18,893 bases of DNA from Holophagaceae bacterium UBA1801 (GTDB lineage: Bacteria > Acidobacteriota > Holophagae > Holophagales > Holophagaceae): positions 18,413 through 37,305 of the forward strand of contig DCFP01000023.1 of the NCBI GenBank assembly GCA_002319925.1, in the 5' to 3' direction. Below the pieces are notes generated by a model. That model was given only the letters and a program-made list of their open reading frames with translations, searched no databases and was not told the origin of the DNA. Position 1 is the stretch's first letter. Each line of letters starts with the position of its first letter. Below are positions 6,884 to 13,513 of this stretch, piece by piece. Both the position numbers and the translations under genes were made by a program.

Positions 6884-8308
6884 TCAACCCCAGGCGTTCA
6901 ACGCACCAGCGGTCTTCTTCAGCGCTTCCAGGTCCTGTCCCTTCGGCTCTTCCGCGATCACCTGATCCAGGATGCGCCTGGCATCCTGAGTTCCCATGGT
7001 GAGCAGGGCCTTGGCCGCCGCGAGGCGCACGGACAGCGCCTCCGCAGTCTTGAAGATGCGCCCTTTCCGCTTGAGGCAGGTCTCCAGGATGGGAATCGCG
7101 GCGGCATGCTTGATCAACCCCAGAGCCTCGATGGCCGCGATCTTGTGCTCCTCGGGCGCGCTCGCGATCATGGCGCCGATGGCGGGAATGGCCTCCACCG
7201 AGCCGATGCGGCCCAGTCCCAACAGAATCTCCAACCGCGGCTCTCCTTCGGATTTCGGCAACATTTCCAGGAGATACTTCCCGGCCCTCGCCGCGCCCGT
7301 CTTCCACAGGGCCCGCACGGCCGCGCGGACGACGCGCTGATCCGGGTGCTCCAGGCAGGGAACGATGTACTCGAAGGCCTGGGCTTCTTCCAGATCGCCC
7401 ACGAGGTTGAGGGCGTTCCGGACCAGATGCCAGGAGCCGGCCACCAAGCCTTCCTTGAGGGCGGGAATGCTGAGGGAGCCCAGGAGCTTCAGGAGTTCCA
7501 GGATCCGCTTCCGGTGTGGTCGGCTGTGTTCCTGTTCCAGCATTTGCATGAGCGTCCGGGTCCCGGGCTCGCCCAGGAAGCGGAAGAAGGGAAGCACGCG
7601 GTCCTCCAGCGCCGAGTGTCCTTCCTCGAAGAACAGCTCCAGGACAGGCTGCACGATGAGGTGGGAAGACAGCACCCTCAGGGAATACTCGGGGCCCCGG
7701 GCCCGCGCCGTCCGCTCGAGCCACGCCAGGTGCGCGTGGACGCTGTCCAGGTCCCCTTGCACGGCTTCGATGCCCAGCAGGTGCGCCGTCGCCTCCAGCG
7801 CTGCATCGCGCAGCTCGACACGCTCTTCCTTGACGAGCAGCCGCCCGACGCAATCGAGCAGGAGCGGCAGGGTCCCGTAGGGAATCAGGCTCAGGTCCGG
7901 CAGGGTGATCAGGGCTTTCACGCTTTCCAGAGCCCAGCGGCGATCATCCGGCGCCGTGGATTCCAGCCCATTCCGGACCCGATCGATGGCCTGAATGAAG
8001 AGCTCCAAAGATCCGGCGTTCAGCAGGGAAACGAATACGGGCGAAAGCTGATTCGGGCTCAGCGCGCGCAAACCGCCGTCCTCGATCAGATCCCGCAACT
8101 GTTCCTCGGTGGCTCCGGCTTCAGCCTGGGCCTGCGGGGTTTCCGCCGCCTTCCCGTTCCGCATATTCAGTTCGGGGTAGGCGTCCCCGAGGAGTTCGCC
8201 CGTGTGCTCCTCCCAGTTCCGCTTGGGCTTCTTCTCCGGGGCTACGCGATTCTTGATCGTGCTGAATACGGACCGTAATGGATTCGATGGATCCTGGGGG
8301 CTGGGCAT
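6884..8308 (-). CDS. HEAT-repeat protein
   Basis: 474 residues from the ATG at 8308, which has AGGAAA eight bases upstream. The frame stays open for 223 more codons upstream, but that part is the shadow of the divergent HAD gene. The first 70 residues are charged and probably disordered ('RVAPEKKPKRNWEEHTGE'). From about residue 85 the protein is a series of amphipathic helix pairs. The clearest HEAT/PBS-lyase-type repeats lie at about 300-455: 'EYIVPCLEHPDQRVVRAAVRA', 'RLEILLGLGRIGSVEAIPAI', 'HKIAAIEALGLIKHAAAIPI' and 'VRLAAAKALLTMGTQDARRI'. No signal peptide or catalytic motif is seen, so it is likely a cytosolic scaffold or binding protein. Specific role unknown. It is divergent from the HAD-hydF genes and may share a promoter region with them. 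Confidence 0.82.
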   Translation of the reverse strand: MPSPQDPSNPLRSVFSTIKNRVAPEKKPKRNWEEHTGELLGDAYPELNMRNGKAAETPQAQAEAGATEEQLRDLIEDGGLRALSPNQLSPVFVSLLNAGSLELFIQAIDRVRNGLESTAPDDRRWALESVKALITLPDLSLIPYGTLPLLLDCVGRLLVKEERVELRDAALEATAHLLGIEAVQGDLDSVHAHLAWLERTARARGPEYSLRVLSSHLIVQPVLELFFEEGHSALEDRVLPFFRFLGEPGTRTLMQMLEQEHSRPHRKRILELLKLLGSLSIPALKEGLVAGSWHLVRNALNLVGDLEEAQAFEYIVPCLEHPDQRVVRAAVRALWKTGAARAGKYLLEMLPKSEGEPRLEILLGLGRIGSVEAIPAIGAMIASAPEEHKIAAIEALGLIKHAAAIPILETCLKRKGRIFKTAEALSVRLAAAKALLTMGTQDARRILDQVIAEEPKGQDLEALKKTAGALNAWG

Positions 8309-8445
8309 GAAATTTCCTAGCAAAGACTGGATTCGGATGAACGGGGAAAGTATGGCGCAGATCCGGGTTCCATGCACAACGAGAGGCCGGACCGCCCTAC
8401 GAATCGTTCCTACTGGGTTCCCGATTATCCTGATGCTGTGCGAGT

Positions 8446-8450
8446 GGAGG
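8446..8450 (+). promoter_or_regulatory. Ribosome binding site of the HAD gene
   Basis: GGAGG five bases before the ATG at 8456 decides this start over an in-frame upstream ATG at 8372, which would add 28 residues lacking HAD similarity. Confidence 0.75.
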
Positions 8451-8455
8451 AAACA

Positions 8456-8965
8456 ATGCGCGACTGGGTGCTCTTCGATTGGGGCGACACGCTCATGCGG
8501 ACACTGGAGTACCCGGGTCCCATGTGCGCCTGGCCCCGCGTGGAAGCGATGGCCGGCGTGCAGGAGATGATGCTGGATCTCGAGGGGCGCATCGGCATCG
8601 CCCTCGCCACCAATGCCGCGGACTCCCAGGAACCGGAGATCCGGCAAGCCCTGGCCTTCGTGGGCCTGGACCGCTTCGTGGAACGGATCTTCTGTTTCCG
8701 TTCCGTGGGCCACAAGAAATCCTCGCCGCCCTTCTTTACCCACGTAATGGAGCAGCTGGAGCTGCCGCCCGGTCGACTCGTCATGGTGGGAGATGATTTC
8801 GAACAGGATGTGATCGCCGCCAATGCCATGGGCATCCAAGCAGTGTGGTTCAACGAGAAGAATACTGAAACCAGGCGTGGCGAGGCTTTCCGCACTATCC
8901 ACCGCCTCACCGAGCTCCCCGAACAACTGGCCAACTGGGGCCACCTGGCAATCGAGAAGGTCTGA
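8456..8965 (+). CDS. HAD-family hydrolase
   Basis: 169 residues. The four haloacid-dehalogenase motifs are in order: motif I 'LFDWGDTL' near the N-terminus (nucleophile aspartate), motif II 'ALATNA', motif III lysine in 'GHKKSSPPFF', and motif IV 'MVGDDFEQDV' with 'ANAMGIQAVWFN' after it. Motif I reads DWGDT, so the usual general acid/base aspartate two positions after the nucleophile is a glycine and an aspartate sits one position later. The cap region is very short. It is probably a small-molecule phosphatase; the substrate is unknown. Its TGA overlaps the ATG of hydF by one base, so the two are translationally coupled, which raises the possibility of a role tied to the hydrogenase cluster. 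Confidence 0.85.
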   Translation: MRDWVLFDWGDTLMRTLEYPGPMCAWPRVEAMAGVQEMMLDLEGRIGIALATNAADSQEPEIRQALAFVGLDRFVERIFCFRSVGHKKSSPPFFTHVMEQLELPPGRLVMVGDDFEQDVIAANAMGIQAVWFNEKNTETRRGEAFRTIHRLTELPEQLANWGHLAIEKV

Positions 8966-10197
8966 TGCAAAGCACACCCAAATCCCTGCGCCTTCACATC
9001 GGCCTCTTCGGACGACGCAACGTGGGCAAGTCTTCGCTGCTGAACGCCATCACCCGGCAGCAGGTTTCCATCGTCTCGTCCTTCGCGGGCACCACCACGG
9101 ATCCCGTGGAAAAGCCCATGGAGCTGCTGCCGCTGGGTCCGGTCCAGTTCGTGGATACCGCGGGCGTGGATGACGAGGGCGCCCTGGGCGAGATGCGCAT
9201 CGCGCGCACTCGCGCCGTGCTCGACCGCGTGGATCTGGGTATCATCGTGACGGAGGCCGGAGGCTGGGGAGACTTCGAACAGGCGCTCCTGGCGGAGCTG
9301 AAAGGCCGGAAGGTCCCCGTGCTCGTGGTTTTCAACAAGTCGGATCTCAAGGCGCCATCCTCCTCGGAGCGGAACCGCCTGGAGGGCATGGACGCGCTGC
9401 CCGTGGTGGTTTCCTCGCTGACGGGAGCGGGCCTCGGCGAGGTACGGGAAGGACTCCTCAAGCTCGCACCGGCGGATTTCTTCGAGAACCGGCGGCTCGT
9501 GGCGGACCTGGTGCCGCCCGGCGAAGTCGCCATTCTCGTGGTGCCCATCGACAAGGAAGCGCCCAAAGGACGCCTCATCCTGCCCCAGGTTATGACCATC
9601 CGCGATCTGCTCGACGCGGAATCCATGGCGCTGGTGGTGCAGGAGCGGGAACTGAAGAACGCGCTGAACCGCCTGAACGCGCCGCCCGCCCTGGTCGTGA
9701 CGGATTCCCAGGCCTTCCTGAAGGTGGCGGCGGATGTGCCCAAAGGCATTCCCATGACCTCGTTCTCCATCCTCATGTCCCGGTTCCAGGGCAGCCTCGC
9801 CGAGCAGGTCCGCGGCACCCTGGGCATCGAGAAACTCAAGGGCGGAGACACGGTGCTCATCGCCGAGACCTGCAGCCATCATCCTGTCGGCGAAGACATC
9901 GGCCGCGTGAAGATTCCGCGCTGGCTCACGCAGTATGTGGGCGCCAAGGTGGAGTTCGCCCACACCCAGGGACGGGACTTTCCCCACGATCTGAGCCCCT
10001 ACCGGCTCGTGATCCACTGCGGCAATTGCACGGGCAACCGCAAGGAGATGTTCAGCCGCCTCCACCGCTGCAAGGAAGCAGGCATCCCCATGACCAACTA
10101 CGGGCTCACCATCGCGTATTCTCTGGGCATCTTCGAACGGGCGCTAACGCCCTTCCCGGATGCACTGGCCGTTTTTCACGCGGAGAAGAAACCCTGA
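8965..10197 (+). CDS. hydF: [FeFe]-hydrogenase H-cluster maturation GTPase HydF
   Basis: 410 residues, the family length. HydF is the scaffold/carrier on which the 2Fe subcluster of the H-cluster is built and from which it is delivered to apo-hydrogenase. The N-terminal GTPase domain shows the P-loop 'GRRNVGKSS' (16-24), 'GTTTD' (42-46), 'DTAG' (64-67) and 'NKSD' (124-127). After a dimerisation region, the C-terminal iron-sulfur domain has 'CSHHPVGEDIGRVKIPRW' and 'HCGNC': C303, H305 and C352/C355 give the CxH...HCxxC ligand set of HydF. The ATG at 8965 overlaps the HAD stop, with GAGAAGG upstream. It is followed one base later by a Crp-type regulator. The matching hydrogenase and hydG are not in this window. 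Confidence 0.96.
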   Translation: MQSTPKSLRLHIGLFGRRNVGKSSLLNAITRQQVSIVSSFAGTTTDPVEKPMELLPLGPVQFVDTAGVDDEGALGEMRIARTRAVLDRVDLGIIVTEAGGWGDFEQALLAELKGRKVPVLVVFNKSDLKAPSSSERNRLEGMDALPVVVSSLTGAGLGEVREGLLKLAPADFFENRRLVADLVPPGEVAILVVPIDKEAPKGRLILPQVMTIRDLLDAESMALVVQERELKNALNRLNAPPALVVTDSQAFLKVAADVPKGIPMTSFSILMSRFQGSLAEQVRGTLGIEKLKGGDTVLIAETCSHHPVGEDIGRVKIPRWLTQYVGAKVEFAHTQGRDFPHDLSPYRLVIHCGNCTGNRKEMFSRLHRCKEAGIPMTNYGLTIAYSLGIFERALTPFPDALAVFHAEKKP

Positions 10198-10198
10198 T

Positions 10199-10783
10199 AT
10201 GAAGGCCATCGAGACCCTGCGCGCACAATTGGCGGCGCTGGGGCTGGAGGCAGCCGTGGTGCGAGATATCGAGTTCTGCTTCCATGCCCAGCCCATTCGC
10301 AAGAAGGAGGTCTTCCTGCGGGCAGGGGAAGTGGATGGACGGTTGGGCTTTGTCGCGGATGGTCTCTTCGTCATGGAAACCGTGCATGAGGATGGCCGCC
10401 TGTTCATCAAGGATTTCCTGCCTAAGGGAGCCTTCATGCTGGGCGCGTTTAATCCGGAGCAATCGAACCTGGTGACTTTCCGCGCTCTAAAGAATTCAAT
10501 GATTCTCGAAGCGCGCTACCAAGAGGTCCACGCCCTTTTTGACAAACACCCATCCTTTGGTGACCTCGCCCACCGGGGCATGGAAAGACGTTATGAAACC
10601 CTCTGCGCGCGGCTGGAGCAGTTGGCGGGCATGGATGCATCGGCCCGCTACCGCGCCTTCCAGCAAGCCTTTCGGGAGATCGAGAAGGATATTCCCCTGG
10701 GAATGGCCGCGGCATACTTGAATATCACGCCCACGCAGTTGAGCCGCATCCGGCGAAAGAAAAAACAGGAATCCTCAACCTAG
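10199..10783 (+). CDS. Crp/Fnr-family transcriptional regulator
   Basis: 194 residues, start ATG at 10199 one base after the hydF stop, so co-transcribed and probably coupled to it. The N-terminal cyclic-nucleotide-binding-like beta-roll (about 20-120) includes 'FLRAGEVDGRLGFVADGLF' and 'FIKDFLPKGAFMLG'. A dimer helix follows at about 120-150, and the C-terminal helix-turn-helix reads 'IPLGMAAAYLNITPTQLSRI' (about 166-186). Only two cysteines are present (in 'EFCFH' and 'LCARL'), so it lacks the FNR-type four-cysteine cluster and should not itself sense oxygen through [4Fe-4S]. The cAMP-binding arginine-serine pair of true CRP is not evident either, so the effector is unknown. Its place between hydF and hydE makes it the probable local regulator. 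Confidence 0.85.
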   Translation: MKAIETLRAQLAALGLEAAVVRDIEFCFHAQPIRKKEVFLRAGEVDGRLGFVADGLFVMETVHEDGRLFIKDFLPKGAFMLGAFNPEQSNLVTFRALKNSMILEARYQEVHALFDKHPSFGDLAHRGMERRYETLCARLEQLAGMDASARYRAFQQAFREIEKDIPLGMAAAYLNITPTQLSRIRRKKKQESST

Positions 10784-10788
10784 GTTGA
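10775..10788. promoter_or_regulatory. Perfect 14-base palindrome at the end of the Crp-type gene
   Basis: TCAACCTAGGTTGA is fully self-complementary, spans the TAG stop of the regulator and lies 52 bases before the next gene's ATG. It could be an operator for an internal promoter of the downstream genes. Its half-site order (TCAA outermost) is not that of FNR or CRP sites. Confidence 0.35.
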
Positions 10789-10840
10789 AGCAATCGCTGG
10801 ATGGAATGGAGCACCCTTCCTTCACCTGGAGGCGGAACCC

Positions 10841-11347
10841 ATGCGATCAGATGAAATTCATTCCGAACAGCTCTGGAAGCGCAGGATCGCCGAGGCGCAC
10901 TTCTACCACACGGCGGAAAAAGTAGAACTGCTTCGCGCCTTGAAGAATCGACTCGGCGGTACTATTGGTGACGTGGTCGCTGAAACCGCAGCGCTGCGGG
11001 CCCGCCGGGAATGGCGCACGATCGGGGAAAAATGCCAGGAGCGCAGCCTGGAAACGTTCATTCAATGCCTCTGGACACCGCTGCTGGACAAAGGTTTCAG
11101 CTTCGACTTGGAGTGGCGGCCCGATGGCGTCCAAGTGACATGCACGCGCTGCCCCATCGCGGATATGGCCCGCGCCCTGGGGGACGGCGAGTGGCTGTTC
11201 CACCTTGCCTGCGGCATCGACGAAGCCATCGCGGAGGGCTTCAATCCCGCCATCGGTCTGCGCCGCACGCGGACTCTGATGGAGGGCCACGATTGCTGCA
11301 ATCATTTCTACTTCATGAGAAAAACCGGGGAACCCCTGCCAGAATGA
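10841..11347 (+). CDS. L-2-amino-thiazoline-4-carboxylate (ATC) hydrolase family protein
   Basis: 168 residues from the ATG at 10841, which has GGAGG eight bases upstream. The conserved second half, with 'VTCTRCPIADMARALGDGEW', 'CGIDEAIAEGFNPAIG' and 'RTRTLMEGHDCCNHFYF', is the pattern of the ATC hydrolase family. Members were named for opening the thiazoline ring of ATC to S- or N-carbamoyl-cysteine, but most are of unknown function. Conserved cysteines and histidine (CxxC in 'CTRC', 'GHDCCNH') could bind a metal or act in catalysis. The gene lies between the Crp-type regulator (57-base gap) and hydE (35-base gap), all on one strand, so it probably belongs to the hydrogenase maturation unit. 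Family good, true substrate unknown. Confidence 0.8.
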   Translation: MRSDEIHSEQLWKRRIAEAHFYHTAEKVELLRALKNRLGGTIGDVVAETAALRARREWRTIGEKCQERSLETFIQCLWTPLLDKGFSFDLEWRPDGVQVTCTRCPIADMARALGDGEWLFHLACGIDEAIAEGFNPAIGLRRTRTLMEGHDCCNHFYFMRKTGEPLPE

Positions 11348-11382
11348 AGTCTGGCCACGTTCTTTCAGGGAGCCGGTACCGC

Positions 11383-12447
11383 ATGGATCGAAACGAAATC
11401 AGTCACTGGCTCCGCGAAACGGACGAGACGCGACTTGAAGCGCTCTGGCGCATGGCCGACGAAACCCGCAAGCGCTGCGTCGGCGACGAGGTGCATCTCC
11501 GGGGCCTCGTGGAAGTCTCCAACCATTGCGTGCGCTCTTGCGCCTACTGCGGCATCGCGGCCTGCGCGCCCAAGGTGGAACGCTATCGCGTCACCACGGA
11601 AGAGATCCTCGAGTGCGCGGACCGCGCCAAGGAATTCGGCTTCGGCACCGTGGTCATGCAGGCGGGCGAAGATCCTGGCATCGACCGCGAATGGATGGCG
11701 GAGGTCGTCCGGGGCATCAAGGCGCGCACCGGCCTGGCCATCACACTGTCCCTGGGCGAGCGGAACGAGGGCGATCTCAAGGCCTGGCGCGAGGCTGGCG
11801 CGGACCGCTACCTGCTGCGTTTCGAGACCACGGATCCGGAACTCTACCGGCAAATCCATCCGAGCCTTCCAGGCTCGGTGTCAGACCGCATCGACCAGCT
11901 CCTGAAGATGCGCGATATCGGCTTCGAGATCGGCACCGGTGTCATGGTCGGCATCCCAGGCCAGACCTGGGACACGCTGGCGAACGATATCTGGACCTTC
12001 CGGGATTACGACATGGACATGATCGGCATCGGGCCGTACATCTCCAGCCCCGGAACGCCCCTGGACGGCGCTCTGGGAGTGGAACTCAAGGCGCGCGCGG
12101 GCAAGGAGCAGACCCCCAACGATCCCCTCACCGCCCTCAAGGTCCTGGCCCTCACGCGCCTGGTCTGCCCCGAAACCAACATCCCGAGCACGACGGCCCT
12201 GGCCACCCTGGATCCGACCTCGGGCCGGGCCAATGGCCTGCTCCGGGGTGCCAACGTCGTCATGCCCAACCTGACACCGTCCAATTACCGTGTGCTCTAT
12301 CAGATCTATCCCGGCAAGGCCGGACTCCACGAGACCGCCGATATCACGCGGGCGAAGATCGAGGCCCAGATCATGGGTCTGGGGCGGACTGTGGGCCGGG
12401 GCCCCGGCACCAGTCCGCGGGTGGGCCGCCGGGAATCCGCTCAATAA
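11383..12447 (+). CDS. hydE: [FeFe]-hydrogenase maturation radical SAM enzyme HydE
   Basis: 354 residues from the ATG at 11383 (T. maritima HydE is about 348), with AGGGAG ten bases before it; an in-frame ATG at 11344 would add 13 residues. HydE uses S-adenosylmethionine to process the cysteine-bound iron synthon made by HydG on the way to the 2Fe subcluster. The radical-SAM cluster motif is CxxxCxxC in 'NHCVRSCAYCG' (C49, C53, C56), followed by 'VVMQAGEDPGID', 'LSLGER', 'YLLRFETTDPELYRQIHP' and 'GTGVMVGIPGQTW', all typical for HydE and the related biotin synthase/PylB group. The C-terminal CX7CX2C that binds a second, non-essential cluster in T. maritima HydE is absent. The end is glycine/arginine-rich. 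Confidence 0.95.
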   Translation: MDRNEISHWLRETDETRLEALWRMADETRKRCVGDEVHLRGLVEVSNHCVRSCAYCGIAACAPKVERYRVTTEEILECADRAKEFGFGTVVMQAGEDPGIDREWMAEVVRGIKARTGLAITLSLGERNEGDLKAWREAGADRYLLRFETTDPELYRQIHPSLPGSVSDRIDQLLKMRDIGFEIGTGVMVGIPGQTWDTLANDIWTFRDYDMDMIGIGPYISSPGTPLDGALGVELKARAGKEQTPNDPLTALKVLALTRLVCPETNIPSTTALATLDPTSGRANGLLRGANVVMPNLTPSNYRVLYQIYPGKAGLHETADITRAKIEAQIMGLGRTVGRGPGTSPRVGRRESAQ

Positions 12448-12505
12448 GCCGTCACGTCAAAACAACTTGGTCAGGCAGGCAATTCTCCGGCATAAGGTGC
12501 CGCAG

Positions 12506-12536
12506 CAAAATAAACTGAACTGCACAGTTTATTTTG
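12506..12536. promoter_or_regulatory. Perfect 12-base inverted repeat (hairpin or operator) between hydE and cheY-like gene
   Basis: CAAAATAAACTG and CAGTTTATTTTG are exact reverse complements around the 7-base loop AACTGCA. The stem is AT-rich and nearly symmetric, with A-rich and T-rich outer ends, so it could serve as a bidirectional terminator for hydE or as an operator for the downstream CheY-like gene, 85 bases away. A TTGACG box (12534-12539) overlaps the right arm, but no good -10 follows at the correct distance. Confidence 0.55.
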
Positions 12537-12620
12537 ACGCGGCCCCTAATCGGGAGTTCCATCCGCCGAAAAAGAGCTATCCTAGTCGCACCGTAGCCAT
12601 GGACCGGAAAGGAGACTCCT

Positions 12621-12977
12621 TTGAAGATCCTCATCGTGGATGACTCCTCGACGATGCGCCGCATCATCATCAACACCCTGTCCCGCATCGGTTACTCGGA
12701 CGTGGTGGAGGCCGAGCACGGCAAGGCCGGTCTCGACAAGCTGAACCAGGGTGGGGTGGAAATGATCATCACCGACTGGAACATGCCCGAAATGGACGGC
12801 CTCGAGTTCGTGCAGAACGTGCGCGGCAAGAATCCCAACATGCCGATCCTCATGGTCACCACCAACGCGGCCAAGGAGGATATCGTCCAGGCTCTGCAGG
12901 CGGGTGTGAACAATTACGTAGTGAAGCCTTTCACGCCGGATACCCTCAAAGAGAAGATCGAATCTCTGCTGGGCTAG
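12621..12977 (+). CDS. CheY-like single-domain response regulator
   Basis: 118 residues forming one receiver domain and nothing else. Visible are the acidic pair D7/D8 in 'ILIVDDSSTMRR', the phospho-acceptor D52 in 'IITDWNMPEMDG', the switch threonine in 'ILMVTTNA' (about 80-81) and K102 in 'YVVKPF'. Strong CheY similarity in the 'DDSSTMRRII' and 'NMPEMDGLEF' stretches suggests a chemotaxis or motility-type output through protein binding. The start is a TTG at 12621, chosen because AAAGGAG lies just upstream (12608-12614) and the domain begins there; the ATG at 12599 is out of frame. No kinase or other chemotaxis gene is near, so its partner is unknown. Confidence 0.92.
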   Translation: MKILIVDDSSTMRRIIINTLSRIGYSDVVEAEHGKAGLDKLNQGGVEMIITDWNMPEMDGLEFVQNVRGKNPNMPILMVTTNAAKEDIVQALQAGVNNYVVKPFTPDTLKEKIESLLG

Positions 12978-12982
12978 GCTCT

Positions 12983-13366
12983 GTGGAATCCTCCGCGACT
13001 GCTCTCGCCAGGCGTTTCTGGGAGCTGATGGCTTCGAACGATTTCCGTTCAGTAGGGGCCGTTCTCTCCGACGATTTCGTGCTCGAATGGCCCCAGTCCA
13101 ATGAACGGATCCGGGGCCGGGACCGCTTCGCAGAGATGAACGAAAACTACCCTGCGAACGGATTGTGGCGCTTCACGATCCATCGCATCGTGGGTAACGA
13201 GATGGAAGCGGTGACGGACGTGGGCGTGACCGATGGCTCCATTTCCGCCCGCGCCATCTCGTTCTTCTCCGTCAATGGCGGAAAGATCTTCCGCCTGGTG
13301 GAATTCTGGCCCGAGGAATACACCGCGCCGGAAAACCGCCGACATCTGGTGGAACCGATAGACTGA
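12983..13366 (+). CDS. NTF2-like / SnoaL-like small protein
   Basis: 127 residues from a GTG at 12983, five bases after the CheY-like stop, so probably co-transcribed with it. The pattern 'ALARRFWELMASNDFRSVGAVLSDDFVLEWPQS', then 'IRGRDRFAEMNE', 'ISFFSVNGGKIFRLVEFWPE' and a final 'HLVEPID' is that of the cone-shaped NTF2-like/SnoaL superfamily, which includes small isomerases, hydrolases and plain ligand-binding proteins. The usual order of helices followed by a curved sheet fits. Catalytic residues cannot be assigned with confidence, so no reaction is proposed. No signal peptide. Confidence 0.75.
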   Translation: MESSATALARRFWELMASNDFRSVGAVLSDDFVLEWPQSNERIRGRDRFAEMNENYPANGLWRFTIHRIVGNEMEAVTDVGVTDGSISARAISFFSVNGGKIFRLVEFWPEEYTAPENRRHLVEPID

Positions 13367-13513
13367 CCGGCCGGTCCATCTGCGGATCAGCATGGAGTTA
13401 TCGCCTGTCGACCATCCAATTGAGACAGAGTCACTATCTCCTGAAATTAGAAGGGTTGTATTGAGAGAGTGAGATGGTGATCATGGACGCTGGCCTTGCG
13501 CCGATCGAACCCC

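Noticed and set aside
6875..8278. Plus-strand frame of 467 codons opposite the HEAT-repeat gene
   Set aside because: Q/G/R-rich shadow; the minus strand has clear HEAT-type helix repeats and a good ribosome binding site.
8425..10065. Long minus-strand frame of 546 codons opposite the HAD and hydF genes
   Set aside because: The sense strand carries unmistakable HAD and HydF motifs; this frame is H/R/G-rich and without any domain pattern.
10775..10788. FNR or CRP binding site
   Set aside because: The palindrome has TCAA outermost and TTGA at the other end, opposite to TTGAT-N4-ATCAA, and lacks TGTGA-N6-TCACA.
11011..11382. Upstream extension of the hydE frame by about 124 codons
   Set aside because: It overlaps the ATC-hydrolase-like gene in another frame; HydE similarity and family length begin at the ATG at 11383.
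12513..12529. LexA/SOS box in the inverted repeat before the CheY-like gene
   Set aside because: CTG and CAG are separated by 7 bases, not the 10 of the E. coli-type CTGT-N8-ACAG, and no damage-response gene follows.
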